From Phycisphaeraceae bacterium (GTDB taxonomy: Bacteria > Planctomycetota > Phycisphaerae > Phycisphaerales > UBA1924): a stretch of 64,000 bases of DNA. The DNA lies in assembly GCA_019636655.1 (NCBI GenBank), contig JAHBXB010000003.1:310001-374000 (forward strand). The letters are read 5' to 3'. The notes under the pieces were generated by a model. It ran no database searches. It was given only the letters and a program-made list of their open reading frames with translations, and was not told the DNA's origin. Positions 19,488-29,232 of this stretch are shown in pieces (positions within the stretch are counted from its first letter, which is position 1; each line of letters starts with the position of its first letter). A program made the position numbers and the translations under genes.

Positions 19488-21686
19488 CTACTTACCGGCC
19501 GCGGCCTCGCTCGACTCGATCGTCGGAGTGAACTTGAGCGCCCGAACCAGGAAGGCCCACATGTCGGCACGCTCCTCGATGATCTTCGAGGTTGGCTTGC
19601 CCGCACCGTGCCCGGCTTCGGTCTCGATGCGGATCAGCAGCGGATTGTCGCAGCCCTGCGCCGCCTGCAGCGCCGCGGCGAACTTGAACGAGTGCGCCGG
19701 GAAGACGCGGTCGTCGTGGTCGCCCGTGGTAATGAGCGTCGCCGGGTAGCACGTGCCCTTCTTGATGTTGTGGTACGGGGAGTAGGCATAGAGCGCCTTG
19801 AACTCGGCCTCGTCGGTCTCGGCGTTGCCGTAGTCGCTGCACCACGCCCAGCCGATGGTGAACTTGGGAAACCGGAGCATGTCCAGGACGCCGACCGCCG
19901 GAATGGCGGCGCCGAAGAGGTCGGGCCGCTGGGTGATGCAGGCGCCGACAAGGAGACCGCCGTTCGACCCGCCGTGGATCGCGAGCCTGGGGGTCGAGGT
20001 GTACTTCTCCTTGATCAGGTACTCGGCCGCGCTGATGAAGTCATCGAAGACGTTCTGCTTGCGGGTGCGAGTGCCGGCCTGGTGCCACTCCTCGCCGTAC
20101 TCGCCTCCGCCCCGGATGTTGGCGACGGCGAAGACGCCGCCCATCTCCAGCCACACCAGAGTGGCCGGGGAGAACGACGGCGTCAGCGGGATATTGAAGC
20201 CGCCGTAGCCGTAGAGCAGCGTGGGGTTGGACCCGGTCTTCTTCAGGCCCTTCTTGGCCGTAATGAACATCGGGACCCGTGTGCCGTCCTTGGACGTGTA
20301 GAAGACCTGGGCAGTCTCGTAGTCATCGGGGTTGAACTTCACGCTGGGCTTGCGGAAGACCTCGCTCTTGCCCGTCGCGGGGTCATACCGATACACGGTG
20401 CCGGGGGTGGTGTAGCCTGAGAACGTGTAGAACGTCTCGGTGTCGGACCGCTTGCCGCCGAAGCCGCTCGCCGTGCCGATGCCGGGGAGGCTGACGTCCC
20501 GGATGTGCTTGCCCTTGAGGTCAAAGACGCGCACCTGGGTGCGGGCGTCCTTGAGATAGGACGCATGGAAGAGCCCGCCCACGGTGGAGACGCCCTGCAG
20601 CGTTTCGGCCTGTTGCGGGATGATCTCCTGCCAGTTCACCCGCTCCGGGTGGTTGACATTGATGCCGATGACGCGCCCCCGGGGAGCGTCCAGGTCCGTC
20701 TTGAACCAGAAGACAGGGCCGTCGTTGTCGATGAAGTCGTACGACGCGTCGAAATCAGTGAGCAGCGGCATCGCCGCACCGGGCTCATCGGCCTGTCCCA
20801 GCGGCTTGGCCTTCAGGTCACGGTAGAACACGCGGTTCTTCGGGTCCGTGCCGTGACTGGCGGTGATGACGACGTAGCGTCCGTCGTCCGTCACGCCGGC
20901 CCCGAACCCCCACTCCTTCTGGTCGGGACGGTGGTAGAAGAGCGTGTCGGCGGCTTGGTCGGTGCCGAGAGCGTGGAAGTAGACCTTCTGGAAGTAGTTG
21001 ACGCCCTTGAGCGCGGCCCCTTCTTCGGGAGCGTCGTACCGTGAGTAGAAGAACCCGGATCCGTCCTTCATCCAGGATGCGCCGGAGAACTTGACCCAAT
21101 CAAGCTGGTCCGGGAGGTCCTTGCCAGTCTCGACGTCGCACACCTTCCAGACGTTCCAGTCCGAGCCGGACTCGGCGATCCCGTAGGCGAGGCGCTTGCC
21201 GTCGTCGCTGACCGCGAAACCGGCGAGGGACATGGTGCCGTTGGCTTTCCAGGTATTCGGATCCAGCAGCAGCCGGGGCTCGGCGCCCAGCGAGTCGAGG
21301 ACATACAGCGGAGACTGGTTCTGGACACCCGAGTTGCGGGTCACGAAGTAGCGTCCACCGTCCTTGGAGGGGGTGCCCCAACGCTCGAAGTTCCACAGTT
21401 CGGTCAGCCGCTGCTTGATCGCCTCCAACTGTGGCACCCCGCTCAGATAGGACCTGGTCAGGGCGTTCTCGGCGTTGATCCACGCCCGCGAGCCGGGGGT
21501 ATCGGCATCCTCGAGCCAGCGGTAAGGGTCGGCGACTGAGACGCCGTGGTAGGTGTCGACCGTATCGCCAATGGGAGCCTCGGGATAGGCCGGGGGCTCG
21601 GCCAACGCGATGGCTGCACCTGAGAGAGCTCCGCAGAGAACCGCCAAGTGAGAGGCCCTCGGAACGCGACAACGGCGAGTGAACAT
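19488..21686 (-). CDS. Prolyl oligopeptidase (peptidase family S9A), secreted
   Basis: The 732-residue protein has a signal peptide, an N-terminal beta-propeller region opening with the family hallmark DPYRWLED, and a C-terminal alpha/beta-hydrolase domain. The catalytic Ser574 lies in GGSNGGLL, the Asp in GDHDDRVFP near residues 656-659 and the His at about 693 in GHGAGKP, the order Ser-Asp-His of S9. The enzyme cleaves short peptides after proline. GGAGGT just before the ATG at 21686 supports the start. It lies 189 bases upstream of the LEPR enzyme on the same strand; both are exported and may serve polymer or peptide use. Confidence 0.94.
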   Translation of the reverse strand: MFTRRCRVPRASHLAVLCGALSGAAIALAEPPAYPEAPIGDTVDTYHGVSVADPYRWLEDADTPGSRAWINAENALTRSYLSGVPQLEAIKQRLTELWNFERWGTPSKDGGRYFVTRNSGVQNQSPLYVLDSLGAEPRLLLDPNTWKANGTMSLAGFAVSDDGKRLAYGIAESGSDWNVWKVCDVETGKDLPDQLDWVKFSGASWMKDGSGFFYSRYDAPEEGAALKGVNYFQKVYFHALGTDQAADTLFYHRPDQKEWGFGAGVTDDGRYVVITASHGTDPKNRVFYRDLKAKPLGQADEPGAAMPLLTDFDASYDFIDNDGPVFWFKTDLDAPRGRVIGINVNHPERVNWQEIIPQQAETLQGVSTVGGLFHASYLKDARTQVRVFDLKGKHIRDVSLPGIGTASGFGGKRSDTETFYTFSGYTTPGTVYRYDPATGKSEVFRKPSVKFNPDDYETAQVFYTSKDGTRVPMFITAKKGLKKTGSNPTLLYGYGGFNIPLTPSFSPATLVWLEMGGVFAVANIRGGGEYGEEWHQAGTRTRKQNVFDDFISAAEYLIKEKYTSTPRLAIHGGSNGGLLVGACITQRPDLFGAAIPAVGVLDMLRFPKFTIGWAWCSDYGNAETDEAEFKALYAYSPYHNIKKGTCYPATLITTGDHDDRVFPAHSFKFAAALQAAQGCDNPLLIRIETEAGHGAGKPTSKIIEERADMWAFLVRALKFTPTIESSEAAAGK

Positions 21687-21810
21687 TCTGACCTCCGGTT
21701 CGGGGGCGCATGGGCCCGGGAAACAAGTGTACCGGCTGGTCCGGCCCAGGTGTCACCCGGCCGCGGGGCTCCGTTCAAGGTATGCTCCAGAGTCCCAGGA
21801 GCCCCGTCGC

Positions 21811-23760
21811 GTGAGATTGTCGATCCGCTGGAAGTTGCTGCTGTCGACGCTCATCCCGCTGGTGATCATTGCTGGGGCATTCCTGGCCTTCGAGTTTGAT
21901 GCAGGCCGTACCGCAGCGCACGAGCAGACACGAGCGGCGCTGTCCCAGAGAGCAGATTCCCTGGCAGAACGGCTGGACGCCCAGTTTGAGACGGTATCGC
22001 AGACCGCCCGGGCCATGGCGACGCTGATCCAGGAGCGGCCGCTGTTCTCGATCGGAACGCTGTTCCGTATTACCGAACTCAACGTCGACCAGAACTCGTT
22101 TGTGTTCGGGTCATGCATCGCGTTCGAGCCGGGTCAGGGGCCGCCGGGGAAAGACCTGTTCGCCGCGTACTCCTTCAGAGCCCCGTCCTTGCCGGGGGAT
22201 GATTTTACGGGCGACAACCCGATCATCATGAAGGACATCGCGGACTTCTACGACTACACCGATCCACGGTGGTCGTGGTACAGAATTCCCAGGGAGACCG
22301 GCCGGCCCGCATGGACCGAGCCGTACCTCGACGAGGGCGGCGGCGATGTCGTGATGTGCACCTACTCGGCACCGTTCTTTCGTGACGGAAAGTTCGCTGG
22401 GGTCGTGACCGTCGACGTCTCGTTTAACGACCTCCGCCGCCTGGTCGAGCAGGTGGGGACGGATTCGGGGATACACGGCCGGCGCGTGGGCATCCTGAGC
22501 CAACGGGGAGCGTTCCTGGCCTGGCCGGACGAGGAACTGGGTCTGGGCGACACAATCTTCGAGGTGGCCGACCGGCTCGAGCGCGAGGACCTGCGGTCGC
22601 TCGGACGGCGGCTGGCTTCCGGCCAGCGGGACACCATCTCGATGCGAGACCCGACGACGGGCGAACCGTTACTGCTGTCATTTGCGCCGATCATCTCGAC
22701 GGGCTGGAGTTACATCACCGCGGCCCCCGAGGCACAGATCATGGCTCCAGTGCTCGCGGCCCTGCGGGAGCGGGCCGTGCTGGCGCTGGCGGTACTGGCC
22801 ATCATTGCGGGGGTGGTCACGGTGCTGGGCGTTCGGATTGCTCGCCCGATCGAGAGGCTGGCGAGCGCCGTCAAGCAGGTGGGGGTCGATGGATCCATGA
22901 CCGCGTCCATCGACGACACGAGAACGGATGAGATCGGCGACCTTGCCCGCACGTTCAGCGAGATGGTGGCACGAATTCGCGGATACATCGTCGAGCTGCG
23001 GAAAGAGACCGCGGCTCGGGAGGCGGTCCAGGCCGAACTCCGAGTCGCGAGAGAAATTCAGGCATCGCTGCTGCCGCGTCGGTTCCCACCCTTCCCGGAT
23101 CACGACGAGTTCTCGCTGCACGCTGTCAATGCACCGGCTCGGGGCGTGGCGGGAGACTTCTACGATTACTTCCTGCTGCCCAGCGGGCGTTTGATCGTGG
23201 TGATCGCGGACGTCGCGGGCAAAGGGATCCCGGCGGCGATGCTGATGGCCGTGTCGCGGACCGTCATCCGCAACCTCGCGCAGGAGTCCCTGGAGCCGGC
23301 GGAACTGCTGAATCGCGCCAATGCGATCCTCGTTCAGGACAACTCGTCAGGCCTGTTCCTCACGATCTTTCTTGCCCAGTTCGATCCGGCAACGGGCCGG
23401 CTCCTGTACGCGAACGCGGGGCATCCAAGGCCGTACCGCATGGCCGCCGACCGGAAACCCGTGATGTTCGGCGAGGTAACCGGAACCGTGCTCGGGGTGC
23501 TCCCTGAGGCGAGGTACACCCAGGCCGAAACCACGCTGGCGGCGGGTGAGACGATGGTCCTGTTCACCGACGGGGTACCCGAGGGCCGGGGGCCGGATCA
23601 TGCGATGTTCGGCGAGCAGCGGTTCGCGGCGCTCCTCGCGAAATCCAATGGCGAGCCGGTCCGGGAGTTGTGCACCGATATCCTCGCCGCGCTGGACCAG
23701 TTCCAGGTGGACCACCGGGCCGACGACATTACCGTCGTGGCACTGCGGCGGAACCGGTAA
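21811..23760 (+). CDS. Membrane sensor phosphatase: Cache, HAMP and PP2C (SpoIIE/RsbU) domains
   Basis: Starting at the GTG at 21811 (AGGAG nine bases upstream), the 649-residue protein has a transmembrane segment at about 8-26, a periplasmic Cache-type sensor region with WYRIPRETGRPAWTEPYLDEGGG, a second transmembrane segment near 320-340, a HAMP linker (ARPIERLASAV...DEIGDLARTFSEM) and a C-terminal PP2C phosphatase of the RsbU type (VAGDFYDYF, VIADVAGKGIPAAMLM, FTDGVPEGR, DDITVVALRR). Such proteins dephosphorylate anti-anti-sigma factors in partner-switching pathways. No partner is in the neighbourhood. The frame remains open upstream to 21679, overlapping the divergent peptidase start, which is unlikely to be coding. 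Confidence 0.9.
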   Translation: MRLSIRWKLLLSTLIPLVIIAGAFLAFEFDAGRTAAHEQTRAALSQRADSLAERLDAQFETVSQTARAMATLIQERPLFSIGTLFRITELNVDQNSFVFGSCIAFEPGQGPPGKDLFAAYSFRAPSLPGDDFTGDNPIIMKDIADFYDYTDPRWSWYRIPRETGRPAWTEPYLDEGGGDVVMCTYSAPFFRDGKFAGVVTVDVSFNDLRRLVEQVGTDSGIHGRRVGILSQRGAFLAWPDEELGLGDTIFEVADRLEREDLRSLGRRLASGQRDTISMRDPTTGEPLLLSFAPIISTGWSYITAAPEAQIMAPVLAALRERAVLALAVLAIIAGVVTVLGVRIARPIERLASAVKQVGVDGSMTASIDDTRTDEIGDLARTFSEMVARIRGYIVELRKETAAREAVQAELRVAREIQASLLPRRFPPFPDHDEFSLHAVNAPARGVAGDFYDYFLLPSGRLIVVIADVAGKGIPAAMLMAVSRTVIRNLAQESLEPAELLNRANAILVQDNSSGLFLTIFLAQFDPATGRLLYANAGHPRPYRMAADRKPVMFGEVTGTVLGVLPEARYTQAETTLAAGETMVLFTDGVPEGRGPDHAMFGEQRFAALLAKSNGEPVRELCTDILAALDQFQVDHRADDITVVALRRNR

Positions 23761-23774
23761 GCAACGACGCACGC

Positions 23775-24764
23775 CTACTGAACAACACCCTTGGTCAGTC
23801 GCATGAACGCCGTCTCAAGGTTCACCGACTCCTCGGCGAACTTGGTGATGCGGAAGCCGTTGTTGACCAGCAGGTTGGGGATGTCGGAGAGTTCCACTTT
23901 CGCGGCCGGATCGAGCGTAACCTGGATGGTGTGACCATTGCCCGAGAAGCCGTCGACGGCGGTCCGGCCACGCGCGGGACCCGCGGCGTCGAGCACCACG
24001 GCCTTGGCGACACCGCGAGTGCGCTGCAGCAGTGCCATGGCATCGGTCGGTCGGTCGACGACCGAGACGAGAACGACATGCCCGAGGCGGGCCCGGTGGA
24101 CGGCCTGATCGATCGTCCCTTGGAACAGGAGCTGGCCTCGCTCGATGATGCCGACGACGTTGCAGAGTTCGCCCAACTCCGGCAGGATGTGGGACGAGAT
24201 GATGATCGTCTTGCCCATCCGCTTGAGTTCCTTGAGCAGCTCGCGGATCTCGATCCTGGCGCGAGGATCGAGGCCGGAGGCGGGCTCGTCCATCAGCAGC
24301 ACCTTGGGATCGTGGAGCAGGACGCGGGCGATGGAGAGCCGCTGCTGCATGCCTCGCGACAGCGAGTTCACCTCGGCGGTGGCCTTGTAGTTGAGGTCGG
24401 TGAGGTCGAGCACGTCCTTGACGACCTTACGGCGCTGCGGGCCGTGGATGTTGTAGCAGGACGCAAAGAACTCGAGATACTCGGTGACGACCATGTCCTC
24501 GTACGCGCCCATGAAATCGGGGACATAGCCGATGATCGGACGGATCTGGCGGTTCTTGTAGCCGACGGTCAGGCCATCGATCATGGCCTGGCCCGAGGAG
24601 GGCTTGAGAAGGGTCGCCAGGATCTTGATCGTGGTCGTCTTGCCGGCGCCGTTGGGACCGATGAAGCCGAAGCAATCGCCCTCGTTGATCGTGAGGTTGA
24701 GTGAGTCCAGCGCGATCAAGTCGCCGTACCGCTTCGTGAGGTTGATCGTTTCGATCATCGCCAT
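23775..24764 (-). CDS. ABC transporter ATP-binding protein
   Basis: The 329-residue protein has Walker A GPNGAGKT, signature LSRGMQQRLS, Walker B VLLMDEPASGLDP and the switch His in ISSHILPELGE, in the order typical of NatA/gldA-like ABC exporters. A 90-residue C-terminal extension follows. The likely start is the ATG at 24764, with GGAG ten bases upstream; ATGs at 24785 and 24758 are alternatives. It lies 87 bases downstream of the large membrane protein gene in the same orientation and probably works with it. No classical ABC permease is encoded next to it. Confidence 0.9.
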   Translation of the reverse strand: MAMIETINLTKRYGDLIALDSLNLTINEGDCFGFIGPNGAGKTTTIKILATLLKPSSGQAMIDGLTVGYKNRQIRPIIGYVPDFMGAYEDMVVTEYLEFFASCYNIHGPQRRKVVKDVLDLTDLNYKATAEVNSLSRGMQQRLSIARVLLHDPKVLLMDEPASGLDPRARIEIRELLKELKRMGKTIIISSHILPELGELCNVVGIIERGQLLFQGTIDQAVHRARLGHVVLVSVVDRPTDAMALLQRTRGVAKAVVLDAAGPARGRTAVDGFSGNGHTIQVTLDPAAKVELSDIPNLLVNNGFRITKFAEESVNLETAFMRLTKGVVQ

Positions 24765-24851
24765 AGGGTCGCCGCTCCAGTCCAACGCACGAACCGCCCG
24801 AAGGGACAGACCCGGGCTGGAAACACCGTTCCGGCTCGGGCGATGCTCTCG

Positions 24852-27341
24852 CTACTCAAGACGGTACTCCGGCGGATTGTCTTTCAGAGGGTAAATCCAC
24901 CGCACGAGGGTCGACCCCTGGCTGGGCGCCGGCTTGCCGTCGACATACAGCGGGATAGGCGACTGGATCGACCCCTGGATGCGGCCGAGGATGATCACAC
25001 ACGGCTGAGTGAACCAGGCCGACAGGTCCAGCCCATGGGTGAACTGCCGCCGGGCGACGTACGACGGCTCCTGGGCCCGGATATCCGGTGGGGGAAGCAC
25101 GCCAAAGAGGGTGAGGAGGAGCAGGCCGCGATCCACGCTGGGGCCGCTGTCCATGCTCGCCATTCCGCCGAAGGACTGAGTCGGTTTACCGAGTTCGCCC
25201 TCGAGGAACGCGATCATGCTGCTGGACTTCGGATCGGCCGAGGTCTGGCGGTCGAGTCGGCTCTCAAAGTCAAAGACCTCACCGGGGTCCCAGGAACCTG
25301 GAAACCGGTAAGCAAAGGCGTTGCCGACGACCGCCAACTTCGGGTCCGAGGTCATCGCCGACTGCCGCCGCACGACGATGACACACACATCGTTGAGCGG
25401 GCCCGGAAGGCCGTGCGTGAGCGTTCCCTGGAGTTTCCAGGAGCGATCGCCGGCCTTGGCATCGGGGTTCTCGACGATCTGCAGCCCGCCCGGGGCGCCG
25501 TCCGCGTAGGGAACCGGCGTGGGCATCTCCCAACGCGGCGCGCCGGCCCAGTCGAGCTGGAACTGCTTCACCGTCGACCTCGCGGGGACCGTGACCGACT
25601 CCGGGTCGCGTCCGTCCGCGGGATAGCCGCGGGCGTCGGGGAACGCGGAAGAACCGGCGGCGCCATCGTTCGACGGCACCTCCCACGCGGCGACCGCGTT
25701 GTGCCACCCCATCCGGGCGGGCGGTTCGAGAGCATCGCCGATGCTGACGCGCTCCTCGCCGTACTTGGGGAGCAGGACGTTGACCCAGGCCCTCGCCCGC
25801 TCGACGGGCTGCCCGTAAACGTGGTCGATGATGGTCAGGTGGTTGGCGTCGATCTTTCGCGGCTTGACCATTGCCGCGCCCCCCCAAGCAACGCCGGTAA
25901 AGACCGCCGCGGTGGCCAGGAACGCCAACCACGAGTGCTGCGGCCACTTGCGTCGCTTGAGCACAAAGAACCCCAGGGGACCGGCGGTCAGCCAGTAGGC
26001 CAGGAAGACGATGAACGCGAGGAAGAGCCCCTTGGCCGCGGCGGTCGAGGTCTTGTTGGCAATCTGCGACGGGAGTTGCTGCTCGAGCCAGCGATCGTGC
26101 CGGTTTCCCACGAAGACCCCGGGCCCGCTGCCGGACTTGGCCTGCAGGTCGGATTGTGACATGTGCTTGTCGCGCCGGCCCAGAATACGGTTCCAGATGC
26201 GATCGGCCTCTACCAGGCCCGAGGCCAGGAGCGTGCGGTTGGTCAGGTCGATACCGACAACCGTGACCATGCCGGTTCCGATGAGGCGACGGCAGACCAC
26301 GCAGCGGCCGTCGGGGCCGCTGAGCACCCGCTCGACTTCGCCCGGCGCGGCGCCCGGGTCGGGCTCGAAGGTGTTGATCGTGGCGCTGGTGGGCAGCGAG
26401 CCCGTGGAGCGGGACGTCAACAACTGGCGGTAGGGCTCGAGATCGGTCTGCTCCCGTGTCCTGAGCACGACGGCGGGCATGATGTCGGCGAGCAGGTGAT
26501 CCTGCCGGCCGAGCCACGCCTGGCCCTGGGGCGGCAGGACGACGACGAGTTGGCCGCCGCGGTTGATCCACTCCTTGAGGGCCCAGGCCTGGGACTCGCT
26601 GAGTTCCTGCGGCTGCTTCCCGCTCCCCGTCGCGGTCCACACCACGGTTTGGAAGGATGCGAGGCCGAGCCAGCGGTCGGGCAACTCGCCGGGCGTGATC
26701 AGGGCAGACGTGAGGAGTTCATGGCCGGAGGGCGGGTAGTCCTGGGTGAACCCGGGGACAGCGTTGTAGCGGCCGAGCAACGCATCGTTCTCGCCGACCA
26801 CGGCGGCCATGCCGATGGTCGGAGAGAGCAGAGCCGAGGGGCGCACGCTCGTCGAGCCGAGGATCCTGCCGGGTCGCGCCTTGGGCAGGCCGGGGCCGGC
26901 GCCGAGATCCTCGATCGCTTCGTAGACGTTGACGTCAAAGACGCTGGAGCGGCTCACGCCGAACGAGAGGCGCGTGTAGATCCACAGCCGCTGCTTCACG
27001 CCGGGGTTGGCGACAATCACCGCCTCACGCTGGGCGTGGTCGCCGTCGGCATCGGGCTCCGGGAGCCGGACGAGGACCTCCCGCACCTTGTCGGAGCGGT
27101 TGAGCAGTTCAATCTGGACGCCGATCCATCCGCCGGGCCGGACAGCGCCAGACGGCCCGCCCCCAACTCCGAAGTTCAGGACCTTAACGTCCACGATCCC
27201 GGTGCGAGAACCGGTATCCAGCGTCGGGGTGTCCGACTGGGCCGGCACGTGGGTCGCGAGCAGTAGAACCAGCAGCGACGCCGCGACGGCCCGGAACGGC
27301 CGCCACCATCGATACCAGACACCCTGTGAAGGTCCCTTCAT
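24852..27341 (-). CDS. Large membrane-anchored protein linked to the ABC ATPase
   Basis: An 829-residue protein with a signal peptide or anchor at about 15-35, a long extracytoplasmic region, and two hydrophobic segments near the middle (FLAFIVFLAYWLTAGPLGFFVL and LAFLATAAVFTGVAWGGAAMV, near residues 440-500), followed by another 330 hydrophilic residues. The stretch ALKEWINRGGQLVVVLPP resembles the GATase1-like fold common in the gliding/ABC-associated membrane proteins of planctomycetes and Bacteroidetes. I cannot name a family with certainty. The pairing with an ABC ATPase suggests a membrane complex. TACAAT ends eight bases before the ATG at 27341. Confidence 0.75.
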   Translation of the reverse strand: MKGPSQGVWYRWWRPFRAVAASLLVLLLATHVPAQSDTPTLDTGSRTGIVDVKVLNFGVGGGPSGAVRPGGWIGVQIELLNRSDKVREVLVRLPEPDADGDHAQREAVIVANPGVKQRLWIYTRLSFGVSRSSVFDVNVYEAIEDLGAGPGLPKARPGRILGSTSVRPSALLSPTIGMAAVVGENDALLGRYNAVPGFTQDYPPSGHELLTSALITPGELPDRWLGLASFQTVVWTATGSGKQPQELSESQAWALKEWINRGGQLVVVLPPQGQAWLGRQDHLLADIMPAVVLRTREQTDLEPYRQLLTSRSTGSLPTSATINTFEPDPGAAPGEVERVLSGPDGRCVVCRRLIGTGMVTVVGIDLTNRTLLASGLVEADRIWNRILGRRDKHMSQSDLQAKSGSGPGVFVGNRHDRWLEQQLPSQIANKTSTAAAKGLFLAFIVFLAYWLTAGPLGFFVLKRRKWPQHSWLAFLATAAVFTGVAWGGAAMVKPRKIDANHLTIIDHVYGQPVERARAWVNVLLPKYGEERVSIGDALEPPARMGWHNAVAAWEVPSNDGAAGSSAFPDARGYPADGRDPESVTVPARSTVKQFQLDWAGAPRWEMPTPVPYADGAPGGLQIVENPDAKAGDRSWKLQGTLTHGLPGPLNDVCVIVVRRQSAMTSDPKLAVVGNAFAYRFPGSWDPGEVFDFESRLDRQTSADPKSSSMIAFLEGELGKPTQSFGGMASMDSGPSVDRGLLLLTLFGVLPPPDIRAQEPSYVARRQFTHGLDLSAWFTQPCVIILGRIQGSIQSPIPLYVDGKPAPSQGSTLVRWIYPLKDNPPEYRLE

Positions 27342-27349
27342 CGGCGGAC

Positions 27350-27355
27350 ATTGTA
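27350..27355 (-). promoter_or_regulatory. -10 box for the membrane protein/ABC operon
   Basis: TACAAT on the minus strand ends eight bases before the ATG at 27341. No Shine-Dalgarno sequence intervenes and no -35 box is evident, so a leaderless or near-leaderless transcript is suggested. Confidence 0.45.
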
Positions 27356-27397
27356 ATCGGACTCAAGGCCCGGGCGTGGCGGTCCGATCCGGCTTCT

Positions 27398-27652
27398 GTG
27401 GAACTCCCCGCGGAAGCCATCGTGGCCATTGCCGGCGTGATCGCCCTGACCGTGCTGGTGATCCTGTACAGCGTCGCTGGTCTGGCTCGCGACATCCAGG
27501 CCCGGACGGAACTGGTCCGGACGGTCGCCCGCATGCGGAAGGAGTACGACGACCAGACCAGCCAGGTCTCCTTCGAGGAGGACCCGGTCGTCCTCGAAGC
27601 CATCCGCGAGCAGTACGGCGGAGCGGGGCAGGACATCTCCCAGGCCGCCTGA
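27398..27652 (+). CDS. Small single-pass membrane protein of unknown function
   Basis: The 84-residue product from the GTG at 27398 has one hydrophobic segment (IVAIAGVIALTVLVILYSVAG) followed by a charged, coiled-coil-like tail (RDIQARTELVRTVARMRKEYDD). A GTG at 27326 would add 24 residues but overlaps the start of the divergent gene. No family is recognised. Codon use looks coding, with G/C at third positions. It is transcribed away from the ABC-linked gene and toward the convergent M20 peptidase. Confidence 0.55.
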   Translation: MELPAEAIVAIAGVIALTVLVILYSVAGLARDIQARTELVRTVARMRKEYDDQTSQVSFEEDPVVLEAIREQYGGAGQDISQAA

Positions 27653-27683
27653 GCGGCCGACCCGATGCCTCCGGGCGCGGTCT

Positions 27684-29120
27684 CTACATCCGCAGGAGTT
27701 CGTCGATCAGCAGTGCATGGGAGCGGGTTCCCAGGCGGAAGCAGTCGATCTCGAACTTCTCGTTGGGGGAGTGGACGCGGTCGTCATCGAGGCCAAAGCC
27801 CATGAAGATCGTGTCGATCGCCAGGGTGTCCTTGAGCATGCCGGCAACCGGGATGGATCCACCGGACTTGATCAGTGCGGGCGACTTGCCGGTCGCGGCT
27901 TTGACCGCCCGCTGGGCGGCCTGCATGGCGGGGGAATCGATCGGCGTGGTCACGCCAAATCCGCCGTGGTGATCGATGAACTCCCAGCGGCAGCCGGGCG
28001 GGGTGCGATCCTTGCACCAGGTGAAGAACGCCTTGGTGATCTTGCGGGGATCCTGGTCGGCCACGAGGCGGAAACTGACCTTCGCCGTAGCGTGGCTTGG
28101 GATCACGGTCTTCGCGCCCGGGCCGGTGTAGCCGCCGACGATGCCGTTGATCTCCGCGGTGGGACGCCCCCACTCCCGCTCCATGGCGGTATAGCCCGCC
28201 TCGCCGATGTCCGCGGCGGGTGGAAGGCCAATCTGCTTGAGGGCGGCCTTTGAGTTGAACTTGAGTTTCTTCCAGTTGGCCCGCTCGGTCCGGGTGAGGG
28301 GCACGACGCGGTCGTAGAACTTCGGGATGGTGACGCGCCGCTTCTTGTCGTGCAACTGGGCGAGGACGCGTGTGAGTTCGGTGATCGGGTTGGGGCAGCG
28401 CCCGCCCCAGAGACCGGAATGGAGGTCCTGGTTGGCCGCGTGGATCACGACCTCGGTGTAGGCCAGGCCGCGGACGCCGTAGGTGATCGCCGGCTTGCCG
28501 CGGCCGAGCATTCCGGTGTCGGAGATCAGGCAAACGTCCGCCTTGCTGAGCATCGCCTTGTGTTCTTTGACGAAATGCTCGAGGTGGGCGGAACCGGATT
28601 CCTCCTCGCCCTCGATCATCACGGTCATCTTCACGCCGCCGGCGGCCTTGCCTGAGACGGCCTTCCAGGCCCGCATCGCCTCGAGGAACATCATGACCTG
28701 GCCCTTGTCGTCCACGGCCCCGCGGGCGACGATGCGCCGGCCGCCGGCCTCGCCGTCCCGGGCCTCGCGGACGACCGGCTTGAAGGGGTCGCTCTCCCAG
28801 AGGTCAATCGGGTCGACGGGCTGCACGTCGTAGTGGCCGTAGAACAGCACGTGGGGACCGCGGTACGAGGGATCGCCGGGGGCGTGGGCCAGGACGACCG
28901 GGTGGCCGGCGGTGCCCCGCTTGGGATCACCGGTGGGGGCGACGCGGGCCTCGAATCCGGCCTCGCGGAGTTGGCGGGCGCACCACTCCGCGGCGGCCAC
29001 GCAGTCAGGGGCGTGCGCGGGGTTCGTGCTGATGCTCGGGATCTTCAGCCATTCGACGAGCCGGTCGATCGAGCGGGGCTCCTCGGAGGCGAGCATTTCA
29101 AGGACGTGGCGGGTCGACAT
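27684..29120 (-). CDS. M20 family dipeptidase (metallopeptidase)
   Basis: A 478-residue cytosolic peptidase of the M20 carnosinase/PepV-like type. The metal and catalytic residues appear in order: GHYDVQPVDP (His ligand and catalytic Asp), GAVDDKGQ (bridging Asp), EGEEESGS (catalytic Glu and ligand), ISDTGMLG (Asp ligand) and RVHSPNEKF (His ligand). The lid-domain motif NQDLHSG is also present. Family members remove N-terminal residues from dipeptides and small peptides. GGAG lies eight bases before the ATG at 29120. It is downstream of the PEP-CTERM terminator's position, reading in the same direction but with its own start signals. Confidence 0.93.
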   Translation of the reverse strand: MSTRHVLEMLASEEPRSIDRLVEWLKIPSISTNPAHAPDCVAAAEWCARQLREAGFEARVAPTGDPKRGTAGHPVVLAHAPGDPSYRGPHVLFYGHYDVQPVDPIDLWESDPFKPVVREARDGEAGGRRIVARGAVDDKGQVMMFLEAMRAWKAVSGKAAGGVKMTVMIEGEEESGSAHLEHFVKEHKAMLSKADVCLISDTGMLGRGKPAITYGVRGLAYTEVVIHAANQDLHSGLWGGRCPNPITELTRVLAQLHDKKRRVTIPKFYDRVVPLTRTERANWKKLKFNSKAALKQIGLPPAADIGEAGYTAMEREWGRPTAEINGIVGGYTGPGAKTVIPSHATAKVSFRLVADQDPRKITKAFFTWCKDRTPPGCRWEFIDHHGGFGVTTPIDSPAMQAAQRAVKAATGKSPALIKSGGSIPVAGMLKDTLAIDTIFMGFGLDDDRVHSPNEKFEIDCFRLGTRSHALLIDELLRM

Positions 29121-29162
29121 GGATCATCTCCGTGCGGATCGCAGCGTAGCCAGTGGCGCAGG

Positions 29163-29190
29163 AAAAAGCCCGCGGCGGTGTGCCGCGGGC
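29163..29190 (-). terminator. Rho-independent terminator of the PEP-CTERM gene
   Basis: A perfect nine-base stem GCCCGCGGC/GCCGCGGGC with a five-base loop is followed on the minus strand by five T. It begins about 40 bases beyond the PEP-CTERM stop codon and separates that gene from the M20 peptidase gene. Confidence 0.88.
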
Positions 29191-29232
29191 CTGTGGTGTG
29201 AAGGACAGGAGAAGGCGTGCCTGTTCCGGAGA

